Shown: one piece after another, positions 55,327-63,433 of the stretch
How positions within the stretch are numbered: position 1 is the stretch's first letter
Layout of the letters: each line of letters starts with the position of its first letter
NCBI RefSeq assembly: GCF_004795055.1
Contig: NZ_SSBJ01000006.1
Location: 221,926 to 285,925 of the forward strand
Source of the DNA: Streptomyces sp. A1136
GTDB taxonomy: Bacteria; Actinomycetota; Actinomycetes; Streptomycetales; Streptomycetaceae
DNA: 64,000 bases
Direction of reading: 5' to 3'
Notes under the pieces: model-generated
Seen by the model: only the letters and a program-made list of their open reading frames with translations
What the model was told of the DNA's origin: nothing
Database searches by the model: none
Translations under genes and position numbers: made by a program

Positions 55327-56676
55327 TCAGTGGTTCCAGGGTCCCGTCACCGCGAAGGTGGTCCCGGGGGTGTAGGCGTTGACGTACAGCGTCCGGGCTC
55401 CGGGGGAGAAGGTGACCCCGGCGAACTCGGCCCGTTGCGGGGCGCCGGGCTTGCCGATGTCCTCCGCGTTGCGGGCCACCGGGTACACCTCGCCGTCCAG
55501 GGTCACGCCGAAGACGTACTGGTCGCCGCCACCGTCCTCGCACACCATCAGACCGCCGTCCGGGGCCGGGCAGATGTTGTCGGGGCAGTCCCCGGGCAGG
55601 GTGATGTCGGTGGACGGCCCGAACACCACGCCCAGGCGCAACCGGGCGCGGCGCGGATCGTAGAACCAGACCTGCCCGTGGTGGTCGGCGGCCGCTCCCT
55701 CGCGGCTGCGGGCGTAGCTGGAGACGAAGTGGACGCCGGTCCCGCCCCAGTAGCAGCCCTCCAGTTTCTGGGCGTGGGTGATCCCGCCCCGGCCGAAGTC
55801 CTGGAAGCGGACGGCCGTCCCGGCCGCCGAGGGGTCCGGCACGGGGACCCACTCCACCGGGAACTCGGCCCCCGGCTCGTCCACGACGGACAGGTCCCGC
55901 ACGCCGGGCACCCGCAGCGCCTGGAGGGCGCCGCCCGCCCGCAGGGAGCCGAGGCCGCCGAGGGGTCGGGCGGGCAGGAACCGGTAGAAGAGCCCGAACG
56001 GCTCGACGAACGCGTCCTCGGTCTCGTAGACGACCCCGGTGTACGGGTCCACGGCGACGGCCTCGTGCGCGAAGCGGCCCATCGCGGTGAGCGGGACGGC
56101 GCCGGAGCGGAGGGGGTCGGCCGGGTCGACCTCGAAGACGTACCCGTGGTCCCGTGCGTACCCGTCCGTCCCCGCCCGGTCCTCGGTCTCCTCGCAGCTC
56201 AGCCACGTGTTCCACGGGGTCCGCCCGCCCGCGCAGTTGACGGCCGTCCCGGCGAGGGCGACGCGCTCGGCGGTGAGGTCCCCGGCCGGGTCCACGGTGA
56301 GGACCGTGCAGCCGCCCAGGGCGCCCGGGTCGTAGGTCAGGCCGTCGACGGCGGGGACGCGCAGGGCGGCCGTGGCGCGGTTCTCGTGGTTGCGGACCAG
56401 ACGTACGCCGCCGCGCGGCCCCGCGCCGAAGGCGGCCATGCCGTCGCAGTTGCCCGGCACCAGGCCCCCGCCGGAGCGCAGCGGCGTCCCGGCGCGGGAG
56501 AGCACCCGGTAGGAGAACCCCACCGGCAGGTCCAGCAGCCCGTCCGGGTCGGGGACGAGCGGCCCGTACCCCCGGCGGACCGGGGTGGCGCCCGCCGCTC
56601 CGCCGAACAGCGCGCCGAGCGCCCCGCTGAAGGTGATGCCGGCCGCGGCGAGCAGGCTGCGTCGGGTGACGGACAT
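55327..56676 (-). CDS. PhoX-type alkaline phosphatase (DUF839)
   Basis: A 449-residue secreted phosphatase. A Tat signal (TRRSLLAAAG) starts the protein. PhoX landmarks follow: VRLVRNHENR, the iron-coordinating cysteine in WLSCEETEDR, FAHEAVAVDPYTGVVYETEDAF and GDCPDNICPAPDGGLMVCEDG. PhoX enzymes use iron and calcium to release phosphate from monoesters outside the cell. The ATG at 56676 follows GGGAG at good spacing. The 242 bases upstream are very GC-rich, contain a direct repeat of CCCGCGCGGCCGG, and show no PHO box I can defend. Confidence 0.9.
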   Translation of the reverse strand: MSVTRRSLLAAAGITFSGALGALFGGAAGATPVRRGYGPLVPDPDGLLDLPVGFSYRVLSRAGTPLRSGGGLVPGNCDGMAAFGAGPRGGVRLVRNHENRATAALRVPAVDGLTYDPGALGGCTVLTVDPAGDLTAERVALAGTAVNCAGGRTPWNTWLSCEETEDRAGTDGYARDHGYVFEVDPADPLRSGAVPLTAMGRFAHEAVAVDPYTGVVYETEDAFVEPFGLFYRFLPARPLGGLGSLRAGGALQALRVPGVRDLSVVDEPGAEFPVEWVPVPDPSAAGTAVRFQDFGRGGITHAQKLEGCYWGGTGVHFVSSYARSREGAAADHHGQVWFYDPRRARLRLGVVFGPSTDITLPGDCPDNICPAPDGGLMVCEDGGGDQYVFGVTLDGEVYPVARNAEDIGKPGAPQRAEFAGVTFSPGARTLYVNAYTPGTTFAVTGPWNH

Positions 56677-56918
56677 CGGCGACTCCCGGCTGCGGGGCGG
56701 ACCAAGCGACCGGGCCGTGGTACCACGCCGACTCCGCCCCGTCCGGTGCCCCGCGCCGAGTGGTCACCCCCGCGGGTGGCGCCGGACGGGCGACGATGGG
56801 CCCGACGCCGTCGCGATCGGCCCGGGGCCCGCGCGGCCGGGGCGGGAGCCCGCGCGGCCGGTCGGCGGGGCGGCGTCCGCCACCGAGGCGACCGGCCGCG
56901 TCCGGAGCCGGGTCGGCG

Positions 56919-57344
56919 TCAGATCAGTTCGGCGCTCAGGGTGATCGTCGTACCCGTCAGGGCCTGGCTCACCGGGCAGTTCTTCTTAGCGTCCTCGGCG
57001 GCGGCCGCGAAGGCGTCGGCGTCCAGACCGGGGACCTCGGCGCGCACCGTCAGGTGGATGCCGGTGATGCCCTCACCGGGCTGGAACGTCACGTCCGCCT
57101 TGGTCTCCACCCGGGTGGGCGGGGTGCCGGCGCCGTCGAGGCCGTGCGAGAGGGCCATCGAGTAGCAGCTGGAGTGGGCGGCGGCGATCAGCTCTTCCGG
57201 GCTGGTCTTGCCGTTCGCGGCCTCGGCGCGCGAGGGCCAGGAGACGTCGAACGAACCCCGGCCCGAGGAGTCGAGGGTGACGACACCCGAGCCCTTGAGG
57301 AGGTTGCCCTGCCAGTCGGTGTGCGCGGTACGCGTGGTGGCCAT
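56919..57344 (-). CDS. OsmC/Ohr-family peroxide-reducing protein
   Basis: A 141-residue OsmC-type thiol peroxidase. The two redox cysteines are in AHSSCYSMAL and KKNCPVSQAL, and the catalytic Glu in SPEELIAAA. It reduces organic hydroperoxides, usually with a lipoyl or thiol partner. The ATG at 57344 follows AAGGGA. The 86-base gap to ZapE contains a CGTACGCG repeat but no clear promoter. Confidence 0.93.
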   Translation of the reverse strand: MATTRTAHTDWQGNLLKGSGVVTLDSSGRGSFDVSWPSRAEAANGKTSPEELIAAAHSSCYSMALSHGLDGAGTPPTRVETKADVTFQPGEGITGIHLTVRAEVPGLDADAFAAAAEDAKKNCPVSQALTGTTITLSAELI

Positions 57345-57430
57345 GGTGGATCCCTTCGCAGAAGTGGAAACGACCGAACCGGACGTACGCGTGACGATCC
57401 GTACGCGCGAACGGCCCGGCGCGACCCAAC

Positions 57431-58537
57431 CTACTGGGCCACCAGCCCCTTCGCGTCGCGTGCCAGGGCGGTGAGCCGCGATATGGCGCGGAAGTACTTC
57501 TTGCGATAGCCCCCGCCCAGCATCTCGTCGCTGAACAGGCGGTCGAACGGCACGCCGGAGGCGAGGACCGGTATCTCGCGGTCGTACAACCGGTCGGCGA
57601 GGACCACCAGTCGCAGCGCCGTCGACTGGTCCGGGACGGCACCGACATCCGTCAGGCACACCGCGGATATGCCGTCGGTCAGCGCTCCGTAGCGGCTCGG
57701 GTGCACCTGGGCCAGGTGCTCCAGCAGCCCCGGGAAGTCGTCCAGGCTCGCGCCGGGCGTCGCGTACGCGGCCTTGGTGACCTGCTCGTCGGAGAACGGC
57801 GCCGGGGCCTCGGGCAGTCCCCGGTGCCGGTAGTCCTGGCCGTCGATCCGCAACGGCCGGAAGTGCGCGGACAAGCCCTGGATCTCCCGCAGGAAGTCGG
57901 CGGCGGCGAACCGGCCCTCGCCGAGCTTGCCGGGCAGCGTGTTGGAGGTCGCGGCCAGTGCCACGCCCTGCTCGACGAGCCGGCTGAGCAGTGAGGACAC
58001 CAGCACGGTGTCGCCCGGGTCGTCCAGTTCGAACTCGTCGATGCACAGCAGCCGGTGGCCGCCCAGGGTCTGCACGGTCTGCTGGAAGCCGAGCGCGCCG
58101 ACCAGGTTGGTCAGCTCCACGAACGTCCCGAAGGCCTTCAGCGCGGGCTCGGCCGGGGTGGCGTGCCACAGGGACGCCAGCAGGTGCGTCTTGCCGACGC
58201 CGTAGCCGCCGTCGAGGTAGACCCCGCGCGGGGCGGCGGCCGGGGCGGGCGCCTTCTTTTGGAACCACTTGCGCTTGCCGGCGCCGGCGGCGTGCGCCCC
58301 GCCGAGACCGGCGGCGAAGGCGCTCAGCACGGTGACGGCCTCGCGCTGGCTGGGCTGGGTGGGGTCGGGCTCGTAGGTCTCGAAGCGCACCGAGTCGAAA
58401 CGCGGCGGCGGCACCATCTCGGCGACCAGTCGTTCGGCGGGCACGCGGGGGGCCCGGGCGCACAGGGCCTGGGGGCCCGCGTCGGCTGTCGGCTGCCGCC
58501 CGGAGGCCTGACCAGAGGTCGTGAGAGAGGTTGACAC
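57431..58537 (-). CDS. zapE: ZapE/AFG1-like P-loop ATPase
   Basis: A 368-residue AFG1-type AAA-like ATPase: Walker A GGYGVGKTHLL, Walker B LLCIDEFEL, and sensor ATSNTLP. E. coli ZapE acts at the division ring; mitochondrial AFG1 supports protein quality control. The GTG at 58537 has TAGAGT eight bases upstream and only a poor AAGGG site, so the transcript may be leaderless. It diverges from the RibD-C gene with 36 bases between starts, so promoters must overlap. Confidence 0.9.
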   Translation of the reverse strand: MSTSLTTSGQASGRQPTADAGPQALCARAPRVPAERLVAEMVPPPRFDSVRFETYEPDPTQPSQREAVTVLSAFAAGLGGAHAAGAGKRKWFQKKAPAPAAAPRGVYLDGGYGVGKTHLLASLWHATPAEPALKAFGTFVELTNLVGALGFQQTVQTLGGHRLLCIDEFELDDPGDTVLVSSLLSRLVEQGVALAATSNTLPGKLGEGRFAAADFLREIQGLSAHFRPLRIDGQDYRHRGLPEAPAPFSDEQVTKAAYATPGASLDDFPGLLEHLAQVHPSRYGALTDGISAVCLTDVGAVPDQSTALRLVVLADRLYDREIPVLASGVPFDRLFSDEMLGGGYRKKYFRAISRLTALARDAKGLVAQ

Positions 58538-58545
58538 AGCCCTTA

Positions 58546-58551
58546 ACTCTA
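58546..58551 (-). promoter_or_regulatory. Candidate -10 box (TAGAGT) for zapE
   Basis: On the minus strand TAGAGT ends eight bases before the GTG at 58537, in the 36-base divergent gap shared with the RibD-C gene. Confidence 0.35.
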
Positions 58552-58573
58552 CGGGCCGTGGCACACTGCGACG

Positions 58574-59347
58574 ATGCGACGCCTGTTCCCTGTGACCGAT
58601 CAGACATCAGCAGACCGGAGCGACCGCCCGTGGTCGCCGGACGAGCTCGCGGAGGCCTACGCGTATCCCGAGCTCGGCCCCGACGGCCACTGGCTGCGGG
58701 CCAACATGGTCTCCACCCTGGACGGGGCCGCCCAGCACGACGGCCGCTCCCAGCCCATCTCCAGCGAGACCGACATGCAGATCTTCGGCACCCTGCGCGC
58801 CCTGGCGGACGTGATCGTCGTGGGCGCGGAAACGGTTCGCCAGGAGGGGTACCGCCCGGCTCGGGCCCGGCAGGCGTTCGCGGAGCGCCGCAGCGCCTCG
58901 GGCCAGGGTCCCGCGGCCGCCATCGCGGTGATCACCGCGAGCATGGACCTGGACTTCTCCCTGCCCCTGTTCACCTCCCCCCTGGTACCGACGCTGGTCC
59001 TGACCGGCGCCGCCGCGCCCGCCGAACGGGTGGCGGAGGCGACCGGGGCCGGGGCGCAGGTGGTCATCGCGGGCGACGGGGCGGTCGTGGACCCCGTACG
59101 GGTGGTGCGGGAACTCGCCGCGCGCGGGCTGCGTCGTCAGCTCACCGAGGGCGGCCCCCGGCTGCTGGGGCAGTTCGTGGCCGCCGACGTGCTGGACGAG
59201 CTGTGCCTGACGATCTCCCCGATGCTCACGGCGGGGGACGCCCAGCGCATCGCCGGAGGCCCCTCCGTCACGGTTCCGCACCGGCTCGCGGCGGCCGGTG
59301 TGCTGGAGGAGGCCGGCTTCCTCTTCACCAGTTACCGTCGAATCTGA
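58574..59347 (+). CDS. RibD C-terminal-type (pyrimidine) reductase
   Basis: A 257-residue stand-alone reductase of the RibD C-terminal/DHFR-like fold. Motifs: ANMVSTLDGAAQ (substrate side), VIVVGAETVRQEGY and the cofactor/substrate loop LTEGGPRLLGQF. Riboflavin synthesis uses a related reductase, but many actinobacterial paralogues serve other pathways; without a deaminase domain or rib genes nearby I do not assign it to riboflavin. CACACT lies six bases before the ATG. Confidence 0.85.
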   Translation: MRRLFPVTDQTSADRSDRPWSPDELAEAYAYPELGPDGHWLRANMVSTLDGAAQHDGRSQPISSETDMQIFGTLRALADVIVVGAETVRQEGYRPARARQAFAERRSASGQGPAAAIAVITASMDLDFSLPLFTSPLVPTLVLTGAAAPAERVAEATGAGAQVVIAGDGAVVDPVRVVRELAARGLRRQLTEGGPRLLGQFVAADVLDELCLTISPMLTAGDAQRIAGGPSVTVPHRLAAAGVLEEAGFLFTSYRRI

Positions 59348-59494
59348 ACAAGGGGCGGAATTCGTCGTTCCGCTTTGCTTCCGCTGGGCACATACCTGGG
59401 CAGAGATATCCGCGCAAGCCCGCGCGAGAGCGGGGCAGGATGGTTTCCGCAGAGGCCGGCCCACCGGCCTCGGCCCATGAAGGAGAGGGCGTCC

Positions 59495-59962
59495 GTGTTC
59501 ACGAGCGTATTGATGATCGAGCAGCCGCTGACCCCGGTGGACGTGGACTTCGTCACCACCCTGCACGGAGACGACGAGGTCTCGTTCGTCGTCCTCATGC
59601 AACCGAGGGGTGACCAGGACAGGCTGTTGCGCGCGATCGACGACGTGGCGCTGGGTGAGCTCCCCGAGGCCCTCCACGAGGGCGACGAACCGGAGGGCGC
59701 CGCCGCCCGCCGCCCCGCCGCCCAGGCCCTCGAACACTCGCTGGAAGCCCTGCGCAGAAAGGGCGCCAAGGCCGTGGGGCAGCTCGTCGAGGACCACCCG
59801 CTCGACCGGCTCAAGGCCGTCGTGGACGAGACCGCGGCCGATGAGGTGATCGTCTTGACGGCCCCGCACTTCGTCGAGGAGTTCTTCCACCGGGACTGGG
59901 CCTCCCGCGCGCGGCACAAGGTCGGCGTTCCGGTGCTCAAGCTCTTCGCCCACAACGAATAG
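59495..59962 (+). CDS. Universal-stress-like small protein
   Basis: A 155-residue alpha/beta protein. The final part, ADEVIVLTAPHFVEEFFHRDW then GVPVLKL, follows the last strands of UspA-type folds, but the ATP loop G-x2-G-x9-G is missing. The middle is Glu/Ala-rich and helical. Function unknown. I start at the GTG (59495) because AAGGAGAGG precedes it; the in-frame ATG at 59477 overlaps that site, the same arrangement as at acnA. The 147-base gap before it carries nothing else obvious. Confidence 0.6.
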   Translation: MFTSVLMIEQPLTPVDVDFVTTLHGDDEVSFVVLMQPRGDQDRLLRAIDDVALGELPEALHEGDEPEGAAARRPAAQALEHSLEALRRKGAKAVGQLVEDHPLDRLKAVVDETAADEVIVLTAPHFVEEFFHRDWASRARHKVGVPVLKLFAHNE

Positions 59963-60008
59963 GCTGGCCCCGGCTCACCCCTAGCAATCGATACCTGGAG
60001 CGACCTGA

Positions 60009-61436
60009 ATGAAGCCCGGCCTGCCGACCGCCATGGAACGGCCCCACTTCATCGGCATCGGCGGAGCCGGCATGTCCGGCATCGCGAAGATCCTCGCCCA
60101 GCGCGGCGGGCGGGTGGCCGGCAGCGACGCCCGTGACTCCGAGACCGCCCAGGCGCTGCGCGCCCACGGCGTCACGGTGCACATCGGGCACGCCGCCGGC
60201 CACCTCGCGGACGACTCCACCTGCGTGGTCGTCTCCAGCGCCATCCGCGCCGACAACCCCGAGCTGGCCCGCGCCGCCGAACTCGGCATCCCGGTCGTGC
60301 ACCGCTCCGACGCCCTCGCCGGCCTGATGGACGGCCTGCGGCCGATCGCCGTCGCGGGCACGCACGGCAAGACCACCACCACCTCGATGCTGGCGGTGTC
60401 CCTCTCGGCCCTGGGCCTGGACCCCTCCTACGCCATCGGCGGCGACCTGGACGCCCCGGGTTCCAACGCCCACCACGGCGAGGGCGACATCTTCGTGGCC
60501 GAGGCGGACGAGAGCGACCGCAGCTTCCACAAGTACGCCCCGCAGGTCGCGATCATCCTCAACGCGGAGCTCGACCACCACGCGAACTACGCGTCGATGG
60601 AGGAGATCTACGAGTCCTTCGAGACGTTCGTCTCGAAGGTCGTCCCCGGCGGCACCCTGGTCGTCGCCCACGGCCAGGCCGGTGCGGCCGAGATCGCCGC
60701 CCGCGTCGCCGGGCGCGAGGGACTGCGGGTCGTCACGTACGGCGAGGAAGCCGACGCCGACGTCCGGATCACGAAGATCACCCCGCGCGGGCTGACCAGC
60801 GAGGTCACGGTGGTCCTGGACTCCCGGATGCTCACCTTCACCGTCTCCGTGCCCGGCCGCCACTACGCGCACAACGCCGTCGCGGCGCTCGCCGCCGGAG
60901 TCGCGCTCGGCATCCCGGCCCACAACCTCGCCTCCGCCCTCGGCAAGTACACCGGCGTCAAGCGCCGCCTCCAGCTCAAGGGCGAGGCCGCGGGCGTGCA
61001 GGTCATCGACTCCTACGCGCACCACCCCACCGAGATGACCGCCGACCTGGAGGCCATCCGGGGCGCCGTCCGTGGGGGCACCTCCCACGCCGAAGGCGTA
61101 GGGGGAGACTCCCGCATCCTCGTCGTCTTCCAGCCCCACCTCTTCTCGCGCACGCAGGAACTCGGCAAGGAGATGGGCCTGGCCCTGGCCCTGGCCGACG
61201 CCTCCGTGGTCCTGGACATCTACCCGGCCCGCGAGGACCCCCTCCCCGGCGTCACCAGCGAGATCATCATCGAAGCGGCCCGGACGGCGGGCGCCGACGT
61301 CGCCGCCGAGCACGACAAGGACGCCGTCGCCGACGTCATCGCGGGAATGGCGAAGCCCGGTGATCTCGTTCTCACCATGGGCGCGGGCGACGTCACGGAT
61401 CTGGGACCGCAGATCCTCGCCCGCCTGTCGGGCTGA
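60009..61436 (+). CDS. murC: UDP-N-acetylmuramate-L-alanine ligase
   Basis: A 475-residue Mur ligase adding L-Ala to UDP-MurNAc in the cytoplasm. The N-terminal UDP site is GIGGAGMSGIAKILA, the ATP site AGTHGKTTTTSM, the central domain has EADESDRSF and NAELDHHANY, and the C-terminal domain DSYAHHPTEM and VVFQPHLFSRT. An extra stretch of about 12 residues (GGTSHAEGVGG, about 355-367) lies in the C-terminal domain where I do not expect one; it is encoded by a copy of a Streptomyces-type short palindromic repeat. TGGAG precedes the ATG. Cell-wall context fits the MurA-like gene at 3951 only in pathway, not position. Confidence 0.95.
   Translation: MKPGLPTAMERPHFIGIGGAGMSGIAKILAQRGGRVAGSDARDSETAQALRAHGVTVHIGHAAGHLADDSTCVVVSSAIRADNPELARAAELGIPVVHRSDALAGLMDGLRPIAVAGTHGKTTTTSMLAVSLSALGLDPSYAIGGDLDAPGSNAHHGEGDIFVAEADESDRSFHKYAPQVAIILNAELDHHANYASMEEIYESFETFVSKVVPGGTLVVAHGQAGAAEIAARVAGREGLRVVTYGEEADADVRITKITPRGLTSEVTVVLDSRMLTFTVSVPGRHYAHNAVAALAAGVALGIPAHNLASALGKYTGVKRRLQLKGEAAGVQVIDSYAHHPTEMTADLEAIRGAVRGGTSHAEGVGGDSRILVVFQPHLFSRTQELGKEMGLALALADASVVLDIYPAREDPLPGVTSEIIIEAARTAGADVAAEHDKDAVADVIAGMAKPGDLVLTMGAGDVTDLGPQILARLSG
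61073..61110 (+). repeat. Short palindromic repeat inserted in frame in murC
   Basis: GGGGGCACCTCCCACGCC, then GAAGGCGTAGGGGGAG, has the GGGGG..GCCGAAGGC..GGGGG form of the small dispersed repeats common in Streptomyces intergenic DNA. Here it sits inside murC without breaking the frame. Confidence 0.5.
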
Positions 61437-61458
61437 GAGCCAGAGGAGCGGGAACGTC

Positions 61459-61866
61459 ATGGCGTACGAGGTCGAGAAGACGGACGAGCAGTGGCAGGCG
61501 GAGCTGACCCCGTCCGAGTACCGGGTGCTGCGCCTCGCGGGCACCGAACCGGCCTTCCGGGGTGAGTACACGGACACCAAGACGGAAGGCGTCTACTCCT
61601 GTCGGGCGTGCGGCTCCGAGCTGTTCCGCTCCGACACGAAGTTCGAGTCGCACTGCGGCTGGCCGTCCTTCTACGACCCGAAGGACAGCGACGCCGTCGA
61701 ACTCATCGCGGACACCTCGCACGGCATGGTCCGTACCGAGGTCCGCTGCGCGAAGTGCGGCTCCCACCTGGGCCACGTCTTCGAGGGCGAGGGCTACCCG
61801 ACCCCCACCGACCAGCGGTACTGCATCAACTCGATCTCCCTCCGCCTGACCCCGACGGAGGGCTGA
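61459..61866 (+). CDS. msrB: Peptide-methionine (R)-S-oxide reductase
   Basis: A 135-residue MsrB that repairs methionine-R-sulfoxide. The catalytic cysteine is in RYCINS, the structural zinc cysteines in CRACG and CAKCG, and the His motif in SHLGHVFEGEG. The ATG at 61459 follows GAGGAG and lies 22 bases after murC, so the two are probably cotranscribed. Confidence 0.95.
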   Translation: MAYEVEKTDEQWQAELTPSEYRVLRLAGTEPAFRGEYTDTKTEGVYSCRACGSELFRSDTKFESHCGWPSFYDPKDSDAVELIADTSHGMVRTEVRCAKCGSHLGHVFEGEGYPTPTDQRYCINSISLRLTPTEG

Positions 61867-61882
61867 CCGCCCGAGTGCTGCC

Positions 61883-61902
61883 CCCCCGGCTCCCGCCGGG
61901 GG
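61883..61902 (+). terminator. Terminator hairpin after msrB
   Basis: CCCCCGGC-TCCC-GCCGGGGG, an 8-bp GC stem with a four-base loop, starts 16 bases after the msrB stop. Confidence 0.6.
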
Positions 61903-61925
61903 ACCACAGGGCCGGCCCTGTGGTC
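61902..61925. terminator. 24-bp perfect palindrome at the convergent gene ends
   Basis: The arms GACCACAGGGCC and GGCCCTGTGGTC are perfectly complementary without a spacer. The palindrome overlaps the first two bases of the stop codon of the converging solo sulfur-binding-domain gene (61924-61926). It probably stops transcription in both directions. Confidence 0.6.
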
Positions 61926-62496
61926 ACGCCGGTCGGGCAGGCGCGGACACCGTCCCGGCCGGCGCCGTCAGGTCCCATCCGACGGCGCCGCCGACGCGCC
62001 CCGCCTGGGTGGGGTCGAAGTACCGCTCCAGCAGGAGGCGGGCCGCGTCCGCGAGCGTGCCCGGGTCGGCGAGCAGGGTCTCCACCTCGGGCCGCAACCG
62101 CCCGCGGGCGCCCTGGGCCCGCAGCCGGTTGCCCCGCTCAGGGGCGTCCGAAGCGATGGGCCGGCCGTCGCTGTCGCGCGGGTCCCACAGCGTCCGCTCC
62201 AGGTGTACGAAGGGCATCGCGGCCCGCTCCCGCGCCCGGGCCTGGCTCGTCACGTCGGGCCCGAACTCGTTGATCAGTCCACTGACGGGTTCCTCCAGGT
62301 CGGCGTAGGTGACCGACGTACTGCCCGTAGCGGCGAACCGTCCCAGGAGCCAGAGCACCAGCAGGGGCTTGTGCGGGGCACGTTGTCCGGCTATCCGTGC
62401 CAGGCGCAGCCCGGACAACACGTTCAGGAGTTCGTCACGGGTCACGATGCGCACACTCCCGGGGACGGGTCGCTGGACGGTCACGCCGGGCAGCAT
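61924..62496 (-). CDS. Solo sulfur-binding-domain (SBD) protein, ScoMcrA-like, no nuclease
   Basis: A 190-residue protein matching, by pattern, the sulfur-binding domain of phosphorothioate-dependent type IV restriction enzymes (ScoMcrA group): GLRLARIAGQRAPHKPLLVLWLLGRFA, LINEFGPDV, AMPFVHLERTLWD and LRPEVETLLADPGTL. In those enzymes an HNH nuclease follows; here the protein ends shortly after LLLERYFDPT with an unrelated Ala/Pro-rich tail, and no HNH remnant is found downstream. It may bind sulfur-modified DNA without cutting, or be a truncated relic. ATG 62496 lacks a ribosome-binding site; a GTG at 62484 or near 62440 is possible. No dnd genes are in the window. Confidence 0.7.
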   Translation of the reverse strand: MLPGVTVQRPVPGSVRIVTRDELLNVLSGLRLARIAGQRAPHKPLLVLWLLGRFAATGSTSVTYADLEEPVSGLINEFGPDVTSQARARERAAMPFVHLERTLWDPRDSDGRPIASDAPERGNRLRAQGARGRLRPEVETLLADPGTLADAARLLLERYFDPTQAGRVGGAVGWDLTAPAGTVSAPARPA

Positions 62497-62533
62497 AGGG
62501 GGCCTGCGGCGTCGACGGTTCCCCTGCCGCGGC

Positions 62534-63433
62534 TCAACCCTCCCGCGCGGTGAGGTAGTCGGTAAGGGTGCGGGTCGGGGTCCAGCCCTGGGAGCGGGCG
62601 CGGGTGAGGTCCAAGACCACCGGGTGGGCGAGTTGGTCCACCGCGTAGCGGCTCAGGGCCGGCTCGCCGCGGGAGAGCGTCTGCGAGATCCGGGCCGCGG
62701 CGAGGGCCACGCCCGGTGGGAGGTGCCGGATGCGGGCCCGCACCCCGTGCGCGCGCAGGACCGCCCCGACGGCGGCGTCGCGGGAGTAGGGGTGCGCGTC
62801 CGCGATGTTGTACGCGCCCGGTGCCCAACCCGCCGCCGCCAGGCAGGCGTCGGCGAGGTTCTCCACCGCCGTCAGGCTGAGTCGTACGTCGGGGCCGGGC
62901 AGCAGCAGGGTCCCGGCCCGGACGCGGGACAGCAGCCGGGGCAGCAACTGGGTGTCGCCGGGGCCGTAGACGGCCCTCGGGCGCAGTACCACCGCACCGG
63001 CGGCCAGCGCCAAGGCCTCGGCCGCCGCCTTCGTGCGGCCGTAGGCGTTGAGCTGTCCGGCCCGCGGGTGGTCCTCGCGCACCAGGGAGCGGTCCCGGCG
63101 CGGGTCGTAGACGCTGGCGCTGCCCACCCAGACCACCGGGCGCCCGGCCGCTGCCCGCAGCAGCCGGGCGGTGCCGTCGACGTTCACCGCCCGCATCGCG
63201 GCCTCGGCGGCCGGGCCGGGGGAGGGGTCTCCGACCGCCGCCGCGCAGTGCACCACCAGGTCGGTGTCCGACAGGTCCGGTTCCGCGCGGGCCGCGTCCC
63301 AGTACCGGTGCGAGCCGACCGGCCCGGGACGGCGGCCCACGCACACCACCTCCGCCCCGCTCGCGGCGGCCGCCCGGGCCACGTGCCCGCCACAGAAGCC
63401 ACTCGCGCCGGTCACGGCGATACGGAGCCTCAC
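62534..63433 (-). CDS. NAD-dependent epimerase/dehydratase (extended SDR)
   Basis: A 299-residue extended short-chain dehydrogenase: cofactor site VTGASGFCGGHVA, catalytic Ser in WVGSASVYDP, and YxxxK in NAYGRTKAAA. It likely epimerises or dehydrates a nucleotide sugar, or reduces a keto group. The GTG at 63433 overlaps the stop of the P450 gene (GTGA), so the two genes act in one pathway, probably specialised metabolism. The substrate cannot be told. Confidence 0.85.
   Translation of the reverse strand: MRLRIAVTGASGFCGGHVARAAAASGAEVVCVGRRPGPVGSHRYWDAARAEPDLSDTDLVVHCAAAVGDPSPGPAAEAAMRAVNVDGTARLLRAAAGRPVVWVGSASVYDPRRDRSLVREDHPRAGQLNAYGRTKAAAEALALAAGAVVLRPRAVYGPGDTQLLPRLLSRVRAGTLLLPGPDVRLSLTAVENLADACLAAAGWAPGAYNIADAHPYSRDAAVGAVLRAHGVRARIRHLPPGVALAAARISQTLSRGEPALSRYAVDQLAHPVVLDLTRARSQGWTPTRTLTDYLTAREG

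Noticed and set aside
56677..56918. Possible PHO box before the PhoX-type gene
   Set aside because: Only a single GTCACC-like piece is present; no tandem GTTCACC repeats.
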